A stretch of 64,000 bases of DNA from PALSA-505 sp035308365 (lineage in GTDB: Bacteria; Actinomycetota; Actinomycetes; Streptosporangiales; Streptosporangiaceae), in contig DATGGU010000036.1 of the NCBI GenBank assembly GCA_035308365.1, positions 1 to 64,000 on the forward strand, given 5' to 3'. Below are positions 44,925-53,693 of the stretch, piece after piece (positions within the stretch are counted from its first letter, which is position 1; each line of letters starts with the position of its first letter). The notes under the pieces were generated by a model. That model searched no databases, had not been told where the DNA came from, and was given only the letters and a program-made list of their open reading frames with translations. The translations under genes and the position numbers were made by a program.

Positions 44925-46490
44925 TCACCGAGCCTGGGCGGCTGGGCCCCCGGGACCGTCAGGGCCGCCGAGCACGGCCGCGGCGCCGGCGGCCGACATC
45001 CCCGCTGCCTGCGTGAGGTGCCTGCGGGCGGCCCGCTCGACATCGGGGCCGGTGAGGCCATAGCCGGCAAGCTCGGCGCGAATCTGTTCCAGCCTGTGCC
45101 GGTAGCGTTCGGGAAGCGAATCCGCCGCCCCGGTCAAGGTCACGTGCTCGGCTATGAGATAGAGCAGCCGGACGCCCTGATCGTGGAAGTACCCACTGAA
45201 CTCCTCGAGCACGTCCGCGTCCCCGAGGCCGCCCAGGTAGAAGAGCTCGTCGGAGCTTTCGTCCTCGACCGGGCGTCCCTGCACGTGCCCGAGTGACTTC
45301 AGCCCGCGAATTCGTGACAGGCCGAAGCCGCAGGTGCGGGCGAGGAGCTGGTACATCACCATCATGTCGAAATACGGCATGTTCCCCGGCGCCACGGGAA
45401 GCCCCGAGCTGCCGGATGGCAGCACCCTGCGAAGTTGCTGAACTTCAGCGTGAGACGGCGTTCTGGCATAGCAGCGCCGCCCTTCTACCTGACGATTTAG
45501 CAGCCCATAAGAGCACACCGCGGGGGAGGCGGGCAGGCCCATTTTCCGCACTTCGGCGATTGCTTCTGCATTGACGAACAGCAGGTGGGTGCTGGCGATC
45601 GGGAACCCCAGGCCTGAATCCCAGGACCAGGTGCAGTTCAGTGACGTTCGCCGGTCTATCAGGGCGAGTTCACCGAACAGCCGGGGGTCGAGAACGAAGC
45701 AGCCGCAGTCTATCCAGCCGAAGTTGTGGCGGTTGACTGCGAAGAGGAATTCCCAGGCCGCTGACTGGTCCAGCCGAAGCCGGATGTGGTGGAACGGGCG
45801 ATCTATATGATCGCGGACCCAGGAGAGCTCGTCGTCCGGCAAATCGGAGCCCAGCAACACGAGGTTAACATTGCCCGGGACATAGCTAATCGCCTTGCCC
45901 ACCCAGTGCAGCAACCCGCTGGTGAACAGCATATAGTAAATATCGCGTTTCTGCTCAAGGCTTTCGTAGAATGCCCGGAATTCGTTCATGTGATGTCTCT
46001 CGAGCCGGGCCGTCCGCCGTCTGTGCAGAATCAGCGCCAGGGCGTCGGCCGGCCGGGTGGCCTGCCGCCTGGCCGCCGCCAGTGCCCCGCCCACTGGGCC
46101 GACGGCCACCCGGTTCCCATAGCAGTCGCGAAAGCCGAAGAAGTGCTGCCACTCGGGGCCGAACTCGGCGGGGCCGATCAGATGAGCGCCGAGATCATCG
46201 AGCTTGCGCCGCATGCGTCCCGGCTGAGCGACCAGCACCGTGGCGTCCGGGCCGGTGCGATGATCCGGCTGGTCATGACACGACGCCTGGTCGGCCAGGC
46301 GCAACTGTATGGTGACGCCGTGACCGCGGACCAAGGCGGCGCCTTGGTCCGGCTCGCCGCTGAGAACGGGTGAGAAACCGAAAAAGCGCTGGTAGTACCA
46401 GATGGCCTTGCCGACGTCGCCGACAGGCAGGACGGGAACAGCCGCAGCACGACGGATGACCCGCCACGGATTGGTTCGCATCGTGTTCAT
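44925..46490 (-). CDS. VOC domain fused to DxD-like core, paralogue 6 (second Asp lost)
   Basis: 521 residues. VOC domain about 15-135 (AVPVLPVGDVGKAIWYYQRF; RDCYGNRVAVG), strongly like bleomycin-resistance proteins at its N-terminus. The core has YYMLFTSGLLHWVGK and NLVLLGSDLPDDELSWV, but where the others have D-x-D this one reads FGWIDCGCFVLD, with Gly263 in place of the second Asp. Metal or nucleotide-sugar binding may be lost, so it may be non-catalytic or use another ligand. ATG overlaps the stop of the NRPS gene (ATGA), so translation is coupled to it. Confidence 0.7.
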   Translation of the reverse strand: MNTMRTNPWRVIRRAAAVPVLPVGDVGKAIWYYQRFFGFSPVLSGEPDQGAALVRGHGVTIQLRLADQASCHDQPDHRTGPDATVLVAQPGRMRRKLDDLGAHLIGPAEFGPEWQHFFGFRDCYGNRVAVGPVGGALAAARRQATRPADALALILHRRRTARLERHHMNEFRAFYESLEQKRDIYYMLFTSGLLHWVGKAISYVPGNVNLVLLGSDLPDDELSWVRDHIDRPFHHIRLRLDQSAAWEFLFAVNRHNFGWIDCGCFVLDPRLFGELALIDRRTSLNCTWSWDSGLGFPIASTHLLFVNAEAIAEVRKMGLPASPAVCSYGLLNRQVEGRRCYARTPSHAEVQQLRRVLPSGSSGLPVAPGNMPYFDMMVMYQLLARTCGFGLSRIRGLKSLGHVQGRPVEDESSDELFYLGGLGDADVLEEFSGYFHDQGVRLLYLIAEHVTLTGAADSLPERYRHRLEQIRAELAGYGLTGPDVERAARRHLTQAAGMSAAGAAAVLGGPDGPGGPAAQAR

Positions 46491-49400
46491 TCCGTAACTG
46501 GCCGGCGGGCGCGGGCTGCCTCTACGGCCTCGGCGACGCCGGCGGTGGTAGGCGCGGTCATGAGCTCGTACAGCGGGACGTCGACGCCGAAACGGCGGCG
46601 GATGGCGGACGAGAGCCGGACGGCGTCCATCGATGTCCCGCCGAGCCGGAAGAAGTTGTCATCGTGGTAGACGGGGCCGGTTCCAAGCAGCGCACGGAAG
46701 AGATCCGCGACGGCGACGGCCGTCGGCGTTCCCGGCATTCGCTTCCCGGCCGGCAGCACCGCGTCAGGCGATGGAAGCAGCCGCCGGTCCGGGGTCCCGT
46801 CGGCGCGGCGCGGAATGGCGCCGACCCGGGCGAGCACGGCGGGAACCGCGTACCAGGGCAACCGCGCCGCCGCGAAGCGCAATATCTCCTCCGCCGATGG
46901 GCAGGGCTCTGTGGCTGGCACGACAAAGGCCACCACCGCCGGCACGAGTACCCCTCCGTCCGCCGTCAGGCTCAGCAGCCGGACCGCCGCTTCAGCGACT
47001 CCCGGGTGGCCTGCGATGCACCTCTCCACCTCGGCCGGGTTCACCCAGTATCCGGCGACCTCGAAGCAGCTGTCGCAGGACGTGGCCGGTTCCAGGATCC
47101 CGTCCCAGCGAAACCGGGCCCGCTCGCCGGTGAGCCACAGACGGCGTCCGCTTCCTTCCGGATCAGGAACGAAGGACCGTGCGGTCTCCCCGGGCTGGGA
47201 GACAAAGCCCCAGGGCAGCACGTCGCCGCCAAGACAGACGCTGCCCTCGGTCCCGGTCAGGGCTGGGCGCAGTTCCTGGTCGAGAACCCGCACCTGCGGC
47301 ACTCCCAGCGGCCGCCCGTAGACCAGCCGTCCGCGCTCGGCATCGGCGGGGAGCCGGACCGGGCTCATGGCCACCCATCCGGGCACACCGGCCGGCGCGT
47401 AACGGATCCACGCCGGCGTCCCCGCGTTCGCCAGTGCCCGGGCGGCGGCGGCCGGCAGCCCGGAGTCGGTCATGATCACCGTCGTCCGCGGCGCCCGCCA
47501 CCCGGCCGACATCCAGCTCTCCGCCAGGCCTGACGGGACCAGCATGACCGGACAGCCCGCCCTCCCTGGCCCGTCCGTGTCATCCGGGTTGCCCGGGCTG
47601 CCATCGCCGGGGGTTGTGCCGAGCACGAGCTGGCAGCCCGCCATGAGCAGGACGAGCAGCTCAGCGGGGTACACAGACCACCCTGGCTGCGCGCAGACGA
47701 GCACGCGGCCGCAGGCGAGCCCGCCGAGCCGCCGGGCGGTCATCGTGGCCATGGCGCGCAGCATGCGGTTCGGGTAGCCCACGAGGCGCCCACCACAGGT
47801 GACGAAGCAGCTGAGGTGGTCCGGTGGCACGGCGGCGAGCGGCCCGGTGCGGGCGAGACCAGGCGACGGGCAGAACTCGAGTTCCGCCTGTGCTGGGCCG
47901 CCCGCAGCCCGCTCGCGCATGACCGGCCCCAGGCCGAGCTGGAGCGCGGCTGGAAGGCCGGCCTCGCCGGGGATGGCAGCGTCGTGCGCGCTCCATGCCA
48001 TGATCGCGCCGGCCCGGGCCACCGCGAGGCCGCCGGCGAGTCCCGCCACCGGGTCTCGTGACCGTACGTATACGAGATCTCCCTGGCCGATCCCCGCGCT
48101 GTGCAGCCGCTGGGCCAGCCGTTCCACGCACACGGCCAGCGCCCGGTACGTGAGCTGGGTGGCGGCGCAGGTAATAGCGATCTTGTCCGGCTCGCGCCGG
48201 CGCACTTCATCGAGCCAGCCGCTCAACGTGCCTGCCCGTGGGGAATCCGGCACAGGGTCGCCACCCGCGCAGGCGCCACCCCAGACCAGTTCTCCGCGGC
48301 CCCAGCGGTCCTGGCTGCACCGCTCCTCCTCGCCGAGCAACGGCAGACCGGACAGCCGCGTGGCGGGCCGGGCGACCACGCAGCGCAGCAATGTGGTGAA
48401 CCGCTGCATCGTCAGCCGCAGGGACTCGGGCTCGAAGAGGCGGTCATCCAGCTGAAGCCGGACAGCGAGCGGGCTCACCCCGTTGTCGAACACGTCCAGC
48501 CAGAGGTCGGCCTCGGAGATGCCCAGCTCAGCCGGGGATTCCGGGATGGCCTCGATGCGCAGCCCGGTTACCGGCGGCTGCGACCGCGGTGTGTTGCTCA
48601 GCGAAAGGCCCACCTGGCGCAGCGGACTCGGCTCGAGTTCCCGGCCGGGATCGATCTGCCCGACGATCTCAGCAAAGGGCAGGCTGGAGTGGTCGAACGC
48701 GTCCAGCGCGGCTGCCCCGGCCCGGGCCACCAACTCGGTGAACCCGGGGTCGCCGGCCATGTTGATCCGCACTACCAGGCACTCGGTGAGCATGCCCACC
48801 ACCTGCTCCGCGGCCCGGCTGCGCCGGCCGGCCGTGACCGAGACCACGACCAGGTCGTCGTGCCCGGTCCAGCGGTGAACCAGGGCGCCCAGCGCACCGA
48901 GCAGCACAGCGAACAAGGTGACGCCCTGCTCTCTGCTCAGCCTGCGAAGGCCGTCGCTGAGCCCGGGGTCCAGGCTGGCCTGGTGGACACGCGAGCCCAG
49001 GCCCGGCAGCGGAGGGCGGGGATGGTCGGCCGGCAGCGGGACGCAGCTCGACCCGGCAAGGTGGTCGCGCCAGTACCGGCGCTGGCGCTGCATCCGCCCG
49101 GGAGTGAGCCGCGATCGCTGCCGGATGCCCAATTCGGCTGGCTGGCACGTCAGCGGCGGGAACCGGGGGGGCACGCCCTGGCCCGCCCGCTGGTATCCGG
49201 CTGAAAACTCACTGGCCATCAGGTCCATGGACCATAGATCAGCGGCCAGGTGATGCACGCACCACAGCACGACGTGGTCGTCGTGACCGAGGCGGACCAC
49301 GACCGTGCGGCTCAGCGGCCCGGCGGCGAGGTCGAAGGGCTTGGCGCTCACGCGGGCAGCGACCGAGGCAAGCTCGCGCTCCCGCTCGGCGCGAGAGAGC

Positions 49401-49678
49401 CCGCTGAAGTCGACCAGGCCGACGCGGACCGGGACGTAGCCGTCGATGACCTGCCAGGGAACGTCGCCGAAGCACGGGAACCTGGTGCGCATGCCTTCGT
49501 GCCGTGCGTGGACGAACCCGATGGCGGCATCGAGGGCGGCGAGGTTCAGCGGGCCGCGAAGCCGCGCGGCAACCGGCGCCTCGCAGCTGACCGAGGCGGT
49601 GAGCAGGCGATCGAAGAGCCACATCCGCTCCTGGTCGATGGAAAGCGGCAGGGCATCGCCAGGTGCTTGCCCAGTCAC
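46487..49678 (-). CDS. NRPS protein C-A*-PCP with degenerate adenylation domain
   Basis: 1063 residues. Condensation domain 1 to about 430: LPLSIDQERMWLFDRL, HHLAADLWS (His142, His143, Asp147; Gly of HHxxxDG replaced by Leu), LSNTPRSQPP. The middle 500 residues keep adenylation-domain outline (TYRALAVCVERLAQRL; RRLWLTGERARFRWDG; VAGYWVNPAEVERCIAG) but the ATP loop is CFVTCGGRLVGYPNRM and the A10 box reads RRADGTPDRRLL, so the catalytic Lys is Thr. The C-terminal carrier is intact, FRLGGTSMDAVRL (Ser1016). A complete-looking elongation module whose A domain cannot work must receive its amino acid from elsewhere. Confidence 0.88.
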   Translation of the reverse strand: MTGQAPGDALPLSIDQERMWLFDRLLTASVSCEAPVAARLRGPLNLAALDAAIGFVHARHEGMRTRFPCFGDVPWQVIDGYVPVRVGLVDFSGLSRAERERELASVAARVSAKPFDLAAGPLSRTVVVRLGHDDHVVLWCVHHLAADLWSMDLMASEFSAGYQRAGQGVPPRFPPLTCQPAELGIRQRSRLTPGRMQRQRRYWRDHLAGSSCVPLPADHPRPPLPGLGSRVHQASLDPGLSDGLRRLSREQGVTLFAVLLGALGALVHRWTGHDDLVVVSVTAGRRSRAAEQVVGMLTECLVVRINMAGDPGFTELVARAGAAALDAFDHSSLPFAEIVGQIDPGRELEPSPLRQVGLSLSNTPRSQPPVTGLRIEAIPESPAELGISEADLWLDVFDNGVSPLAVRLQLDDRLFEPESLRLTMQRFTTLLRCVVARPATRLSGLPLLGEEERCSQDRWGRGELVWGGACAGGDPVPDSPRAGTLSGWLDEVRRREPDKIAITCAATQLTYRALAVCVERLAQRLHSAGIGQGDLVYVRSRDPVAGLAGGLAVARAGAIMAWSAHDAAIPGEAGLPAALQLGLGPVMRERAAGGPAQAELEFCPSPGLARTGPLAAVPPDHLSCFVTCGGRLVGYPNRMLRAMATMTARRLGGLACGRVLVCAQPGWSVYPAELLVLLMAGCQLVLGTTPGDGSPGNPDDTDGPGRAGCPVMLVPSGLAESWMSAGWRAPRTTVIMTDSGLPAAAARALANAGTPAWIRYAPAGVPGWVAMSPVRLPADAERGRLVYGRPLGVPQVRVLDQELRPALTGTEGSVCLGGDVLPWGFVSQPGETARSFVPDPEGSGRRLWLTGERARFRWDGILEPATSCDSCFEVAGYWVNPAEVERCIAGHPGVAEAAVRLLSLTADGGVLVPAVVAFVVPATEPCPSAEEILRFAAARLPWYAVPAVLARVGAIPRRADGTPDRRLLPSPDAVLPAGKRMPGTPTAVAVADLFRALLGTGPVYHDDNFFRLGGTSMDAVRLSSAIRRRFGVDVPLYELMTAPTTAGVAEAVEAARARRPVTE

Positions 49679-49800
49679 CAGACAGCACCCCCTCGCCGGC
49701 AGCTACCGAATCCGCGGATGCCAGGCGCCCGCGTATGAGCTGGACCGTTCCAGAACCGCGGAAATCACGCCACCCGGCAACCGTCCAGCCCGTGGCATAT

Positions 49801-49812
49801 CAGGCTAACATG
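49801..49812 (+). promoter_or_regulatory. Degenerate candidate copy of the cluster motif (site F)
   Basis: CAGG-CTAA-CATG, one mismatch in the second arm, in the 186-bp divergent region between the C-A*-PCP gene and carbamoyltransferase copy 3. It sits where a site would be expected but is weak on its own. Confidence 0.25.
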
Positions 49813-49864
49813 TTGCATGTCACGTTAACATACGGTATGCGTGGTAATTAGACGGGAGACGTCG

Positions 49865-51625
49865 ATGATCATCGCGGGTATCTCGGCTCTTTACCATGAC
49901 GCTGCCGCCGCAATTATCCGGGATGGCCGGGTGGTAGCTGCCGCGCAAGAAGAACGCTTTACCCGGCGCCGCTACGATCCCATGATGCCGGCGAATGCAT
50001 TCCGTGCGTGCCTGGCCGAGAGCAAGATCCGGATCAGCGACATCGACCATCTGGCCTACTACGAGAATCCGGCCGCCCGGCTCGGCCGTCAGTTGTGGAT
50101 GGGGCTGCCAGCCCTCCCGAGCGCGACACCAGAGACGATGTTCCGGCTGGACGCCAGCCGGCCGTTTCGGCAAATCCGTGAGCTGCTCGGGTACGACGGC
50201 CCGGTTACCGCCATTACGCATCATGAGGCGCATGCCGGAAGCGCTTTCTACCAGTCTGGGTTTCCCGAGTCGGCCCTGCTGACCGCGGACGCCGTGGGAG
50301 AATGGGCGACGACCAGCTACGGGCGGGCTGGAGCTGACGGCCTCGAACTATTCGACGAGGTAGTGTTCCCGCATTCGCTTGGCCTGCTCTATAGCACGCT
50401 CACGTCGTTTCTCGGGTTCGAGGTAAACAGCGACGAGAATAAGGTCATGGGCCTCGCCCCGTACGGCCAGCCCCGCTACCTCGACACCCTGCGAACCCTG
50501 GTGACGGACCTGCCCGGTGGCCAGTACCGTCTCAACCTGGCGTACTTCGACTTCGGGCGCAGCGACCAGATGTACTCCAGCGCCCTGTGCGAGCTGCTCG
50601 GGGCGCGGCCACGCGATGCCCACGATCCCATCGAGGCGTTCCACGAGGATGTCGCCAGCAGCTTGCAGGTGCTGACCGAGGAACTGTTGCTGGGCAAGAT
50701 CCGTTACCTGCGGGAGGCGACGGGGAGCGACTATCTCAGCTATGCCGGGGGGGTCGCTCTCAACTGCGTGGCGAACAGCCGCCTGCGCCGCGAAGGGCCG
50801 TTCCGTAAGGTGTTCGTACAGCCCGCGGCGGGCGACGCGGGCGGCAGCGTGGGCGCGGCCGCCGTCGTCCATCACCGGCTGAGCGGCACCTTCGTCCGCC
50901 ACCAGCTCACCGACGCGCGCCTCGGCCCGTCCTATGACACCGCCGGGGTCCGTGCCGCGCTCGCTACCGCGGGCACGAGCTACCAAGACTTCACCGGGCG
51001 GGAGGGGGAACTCCTGTCCGCCACCGCCGAACTCCTCGCCGGTGGTCAGGTGATCGGCTGGTTTCAGGGCCGCATGGAGTTCGGGCCGCGGGCACTGGGC
51101 GCCCGCTCCATCCTGGCCGATCCCCGCGATCCGACGATGCGTGACCGGATCAATGCCCTGGTGAAGAAGCGCGAGGCCTTCCGGCCCTTTGCCCCGGCGG
51201 TGGTGGCGGAGCGCTGCCGGGAGTTCTTCGACATCGACTGGCCCTCGCCGTTCATGCTGGAGACGGCGCAGGTCAGGAATGGCCCGGCGCTGCCGGCGAT
51301 AACCCACGTCGACGGCTCGGCCCGGGTGCAGACCGTTGACGCGGCGGATGACCCGCTTTTCCACGGGCTGCTCACCCGGTTCGGCGCGATAACCGGGTTT
51401 CCCATCTTGCTGAACACTTCGTTCAACATGCGCGGGGAGCCGATCGTGTGCGACCCGTCGGATGCGCTGGGGACCTTTATCAGGTGCCAGCTCGATGCGC
51501 TGGTGCTCGGCGACCTGCTCCTGCTGCGCGAGAACGTCCTGCCTGCCTGGGAGTCCTGCGCCAGCCAGATCGCCCCGCCCGCTGACCGCGCCGCCATCAG
51601 CCGTGCCGTCTACACGTTCTTCTAG
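49865..51625 (+). CDS. O-carbamoyltransferase (NodU/CmcH/TobZ family), copy 3
   Basis: 586 residues, starting at ATG 49865 with GGGAGA a few bases before it; the conserved N-terminus MIIAGISALYHDAAAA sets the start. Nearly collinear with copy 1 throughout: ITHHEAHAGSAFYQSGF (His119, His123), NSDENKVMGLAPYGQP, YAGGVALNCVANSR, FQGRMEFGPRALGARSIL and LLNTSFNMRGEPIV. Like copy 1 it is followed directly by a large SGNH hydrolase, so the pair was duplicated as a unit. The two copies may carbamoylate different positions or sugars. Confidence 0.93.
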   Translation: MIIAGISALYHDAAAAIIRDGRVVAAAQEERFTRRRYDPMMPANAFRACLAESKIRISDIDHLAYYENPAARLGRQLWMGLPALPSATPETMFRLDASRPFRQIRELLGYDGPVTAITHHEAHAGSAFYQSGFPESALLTADAVGEWATTSYGRAGADGLELFDEVVFPHSLGLLYSTLTSFLGFEVNSDENKVMGLAPYGQPRYLDTLRTLVTDLPGGQYRLNLAYFDFGRSDQMYSSALCELLGARPRDAHDPIEAFHEDVASSLQVLTEELLLGKIRYLREATGSDYLSYAGGVALNCVANSRLRREGPFRKVFVQPAAGDAGGSVGAAAVVHHRLSGTFVRHQLTDARLGPSYDTAGVRAALATAGTSYQDFTGREGELLSATAELLAGGQVIGWFQGRMEFGPRALGARSILADPRDPTMRDRINALVKKREAFRPFAPAVVAERCREFFDIDWPSPFMLETAQVRNGPALPAITHVDGSARVQTVDAADDPLFHGLLTRFGAITGFPILLNTSFNMRGEPIVCDPSDALGTFIRCQLDALVLGDLLLLRENVLPAWESCASQIAPPADRAAISRAVYTFF

Positions 51626-51632
51626 GAGCGGT

Positions 51633-53693
51633 ATGCCATTCTACGAACGGCTGCGGCCGAACGCCGACCGGCTCGCGCAGCTACTCGGCGACGAGCGCGG
51701 CAGGGAATTGCTGGCAGAGCTGCAAAAGCTGCGGCGCAGCAGCGGTCACGCCGGTACTGGTCCGCAGTGGGCTGGTTCTGGATGGGCCAGCTCCGCCCGG
51801 CCGGGCGAACAGGACGAGGCCGGCCCGGTGGGCGCCTGGCTGGCCGAGCCGGGGGAGGGGGGAGTCGCTCTCCGCCCCCGCGATGATATCCCTGCGCCGC
51901 AGCGCGCGGATTGGGCGCAGGACGGGTACGTCCCGCCGCCGGGCACGGCGCGGCGGGTGGTTCTCATCGGTGAGTCGGCCGCCCGCGGCTGGCCGCTGGA
52001 TCCCGTCTTCAACCCCGCGGCCGCGCTCAGGCGGCGCCTTGCCGCCGCAGCCCCCGGCCGCTTCCAGGTCGTGGACCTGGCGAAGACCGGCGCCGGCGCG
52101 GCCGACCTGATCACTGTCCTCCGCCAGCTCCCGGTGGCCAGGCCAGATATCGTCATCGCCTTCGCCGGCAACAACTGGTCGCTCCCGCCGGAGGACACCA
52201 GCCGCGAGCCGTGCCTGCCGGCCGTGACCGAGATCCGGGATCTGCTCGCCCAGGCCCTGCGATGCGGTGGCTACGGCGCGATGCGCCGGGCGTTCATCGA
52301 TGCCGTAGTGCTGCCGCGGGCGCGGCAATTCTGCGCCGAACTGGCGGAACTCCATCGCGGGTACGGTGCCGAGATCATCGTCGTGATCCCGGAGTTCAAC
52401 CTGCGCGGGTGGCGGCCGCCGGGCGACGTGGAGGTGCCCGTCCTGCCGGCCGGCCGGCTGGCGCGCTGGTATGAGCTGTATGAGCGCGCCGTCCAGGCCT
52501 GCGCCGGCAACCAGTGGCGCGAGGCGCAGTCCCTGGTGGCCAGCCTGCGTGAGCTGGACGGGGGGACTAGCCCGGTCCCTGGCCAGCTGCTAGGGCGGCT
52601 GGCAGAGAGCAGTGGAAAGGGGGCAGTGGCGCGCGCGGAACTCGAGGATTCCAGAGACGCGGTCTGCGGTCTTTTCATCCGCTACCCGCCCAGGGCGGTG
52701 CGCGAGGTGCAGCAGCTGCTGGCCACCTTCGCGGCGGAGAATGGATTCTCCTGTGTCGACTTGCGCCGCGAGCTGGCATCGGCAGACCTGCCCGAGCTGC
52801 CGGACGAGCGCTTCTTCCATGACTACTGCCATTTGACCGATCTTGGGATGGAGCGCGCGATGGCGCCGGTCGCCGCGGCGCTCCTCGGTTCCGGCTCCGG
52901 CCTCCCGCAGACGGAGTCCGGCGTGGGCCGGGCGGCGCGGGCGTTCGCGCACGCCCACGCCGCGGTGCACCTTGCCTATCAGGCGCAGCCTGCTTCGGTG
53001 GTACGTCCCCGGCTCCGCGCCGCGCTCGCGGCCGATCCAGGCCTGGCCCCGCTCATGAGTGCGGTGCTCGATCTGCTCAGCTGCTCGCGACCTGCCTGGA
53101 TCCACCCGGTCGCCGGCGAACTCATCGCCAGGCCCGAGGTCGCTGACTTTGCCGTCCCGCTGGCGGTCAGCCGTGGCCTCAGCGTGGAGCTGTGGGTGCT
53201 GCGGGAGTGCCTGGCGCAGGAGGTCGGTGACGTTGCCGGCGATGGCGCTGCCACAATCGACCTGCTCGAACTGCCCGATTCGCGTGGCCACCTGCCGCCG
53301 AACTGTACGGCGGGGAGCTTCTATCACCGGGCGAGCGCCCGGCGGTCCCTGCTGGCATTTGCCGCGAGCGGTCCTTGCCGGGGAGTACTCGATGTCACGT
53401 ATCGCATGCCCACCCCGGTTTCCGGCGCCGTGTCGGTATCCTGCAATGACACCGGGATCGGCGAGCTTCAGGCTCAGCGGCGGTGGAGCAGCGAGAGCGT
53501 CGGCGTGCCGGCCGGAGCCGTGCGGCCGGGCGTGAACTGGATCAGCTTCGACTGGCCGGTGGCCCAGCCTGACGCGGACGCCTGCTATGCGGCGGACGCG
53601 ACCGCGCTCGCTTGTGGCGAGTTCCCCACGGTGCTTCCCGTCTTCGGCGAGATCTTTCACGCGGTGCTCAGAATGGAACACGAGCCGGGTTAG
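51633..53693 (+). CDS. Large SGNH/GDSL-type hydrolase, copy 2
   Basis: 686 residues from ATG 51633, with GGAG six bases upstream and straddling the end of the carbamoyltransferase. SGNH blocks: RRVVLIGESAARGW (Ser115), DLAKTGAG, FAGNNW (179-182) and DYCHLTDLG (Asp397, His400). It aligns with copy 1 over its entire length, including the RLRPNADRLAQLL leader, PEFNLRGW, GGTSPVPG and the C-terminal RPGVNWISFDWPV segment. No signal peptide. Its stop overlaps the stop of the convergent DegT gene by four bases. Confidence 0.78.
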   Translation: MPFYERLRPNADRLAQLLGDERGRELLAELQKLRRSSGHAGTGPQWAGSGWASSARPGEQDEAGPVGAWLAEPGEGGVALRPRDDIPAPQRADWAQDGYVPPPGTARRVVLIGESAARGWPLDPVFNPAAALRRRLAAAAPGRFQVVDLAKTGAGAADLITVLRQLPVARPDIVIAFAGNNWSLPPEDTSREPCLPAVTEIRDLLAQALRCGGYGAMRRAFIDAVVLPRARQFCAELAELHRGYGAEIIVVIPEFNLRGWRPPGDVEVPVLPAGRLARWYELYERAVQACAGNQWREAQSLVASLRELDGGTSPVPGQLLGRLAESSGKGAVARAELEDSRDAVCGLFIRYPPRAVREVQQLLATFAAENGFSCVDLRRELASADLPELPDERFFHDYCHLTDLGMERAMAPVAAALLGSGSGLPQTESGVGRAARAFAHAHAAVHLAYQAQPASVVRPRLRAALAADPGLAPLMSAVLDLLSCSRPAWIHPVAGELIARPEVADFAVPLAVSRGLSVELWVLRECLAQEVGDVAGDGAATIDLLELPDSRGHLPPNCTAGSFYHRASARRSLLAFAASGPCRGVLDVTYRMPTPVSGAVSVSCNDTGIGELQAQRRWSSESVGVPAGAVRPGVNWISFDWPVAQPDADACYAADATALACGEFPTVLPVFGEIFHAVLRMEHEPG

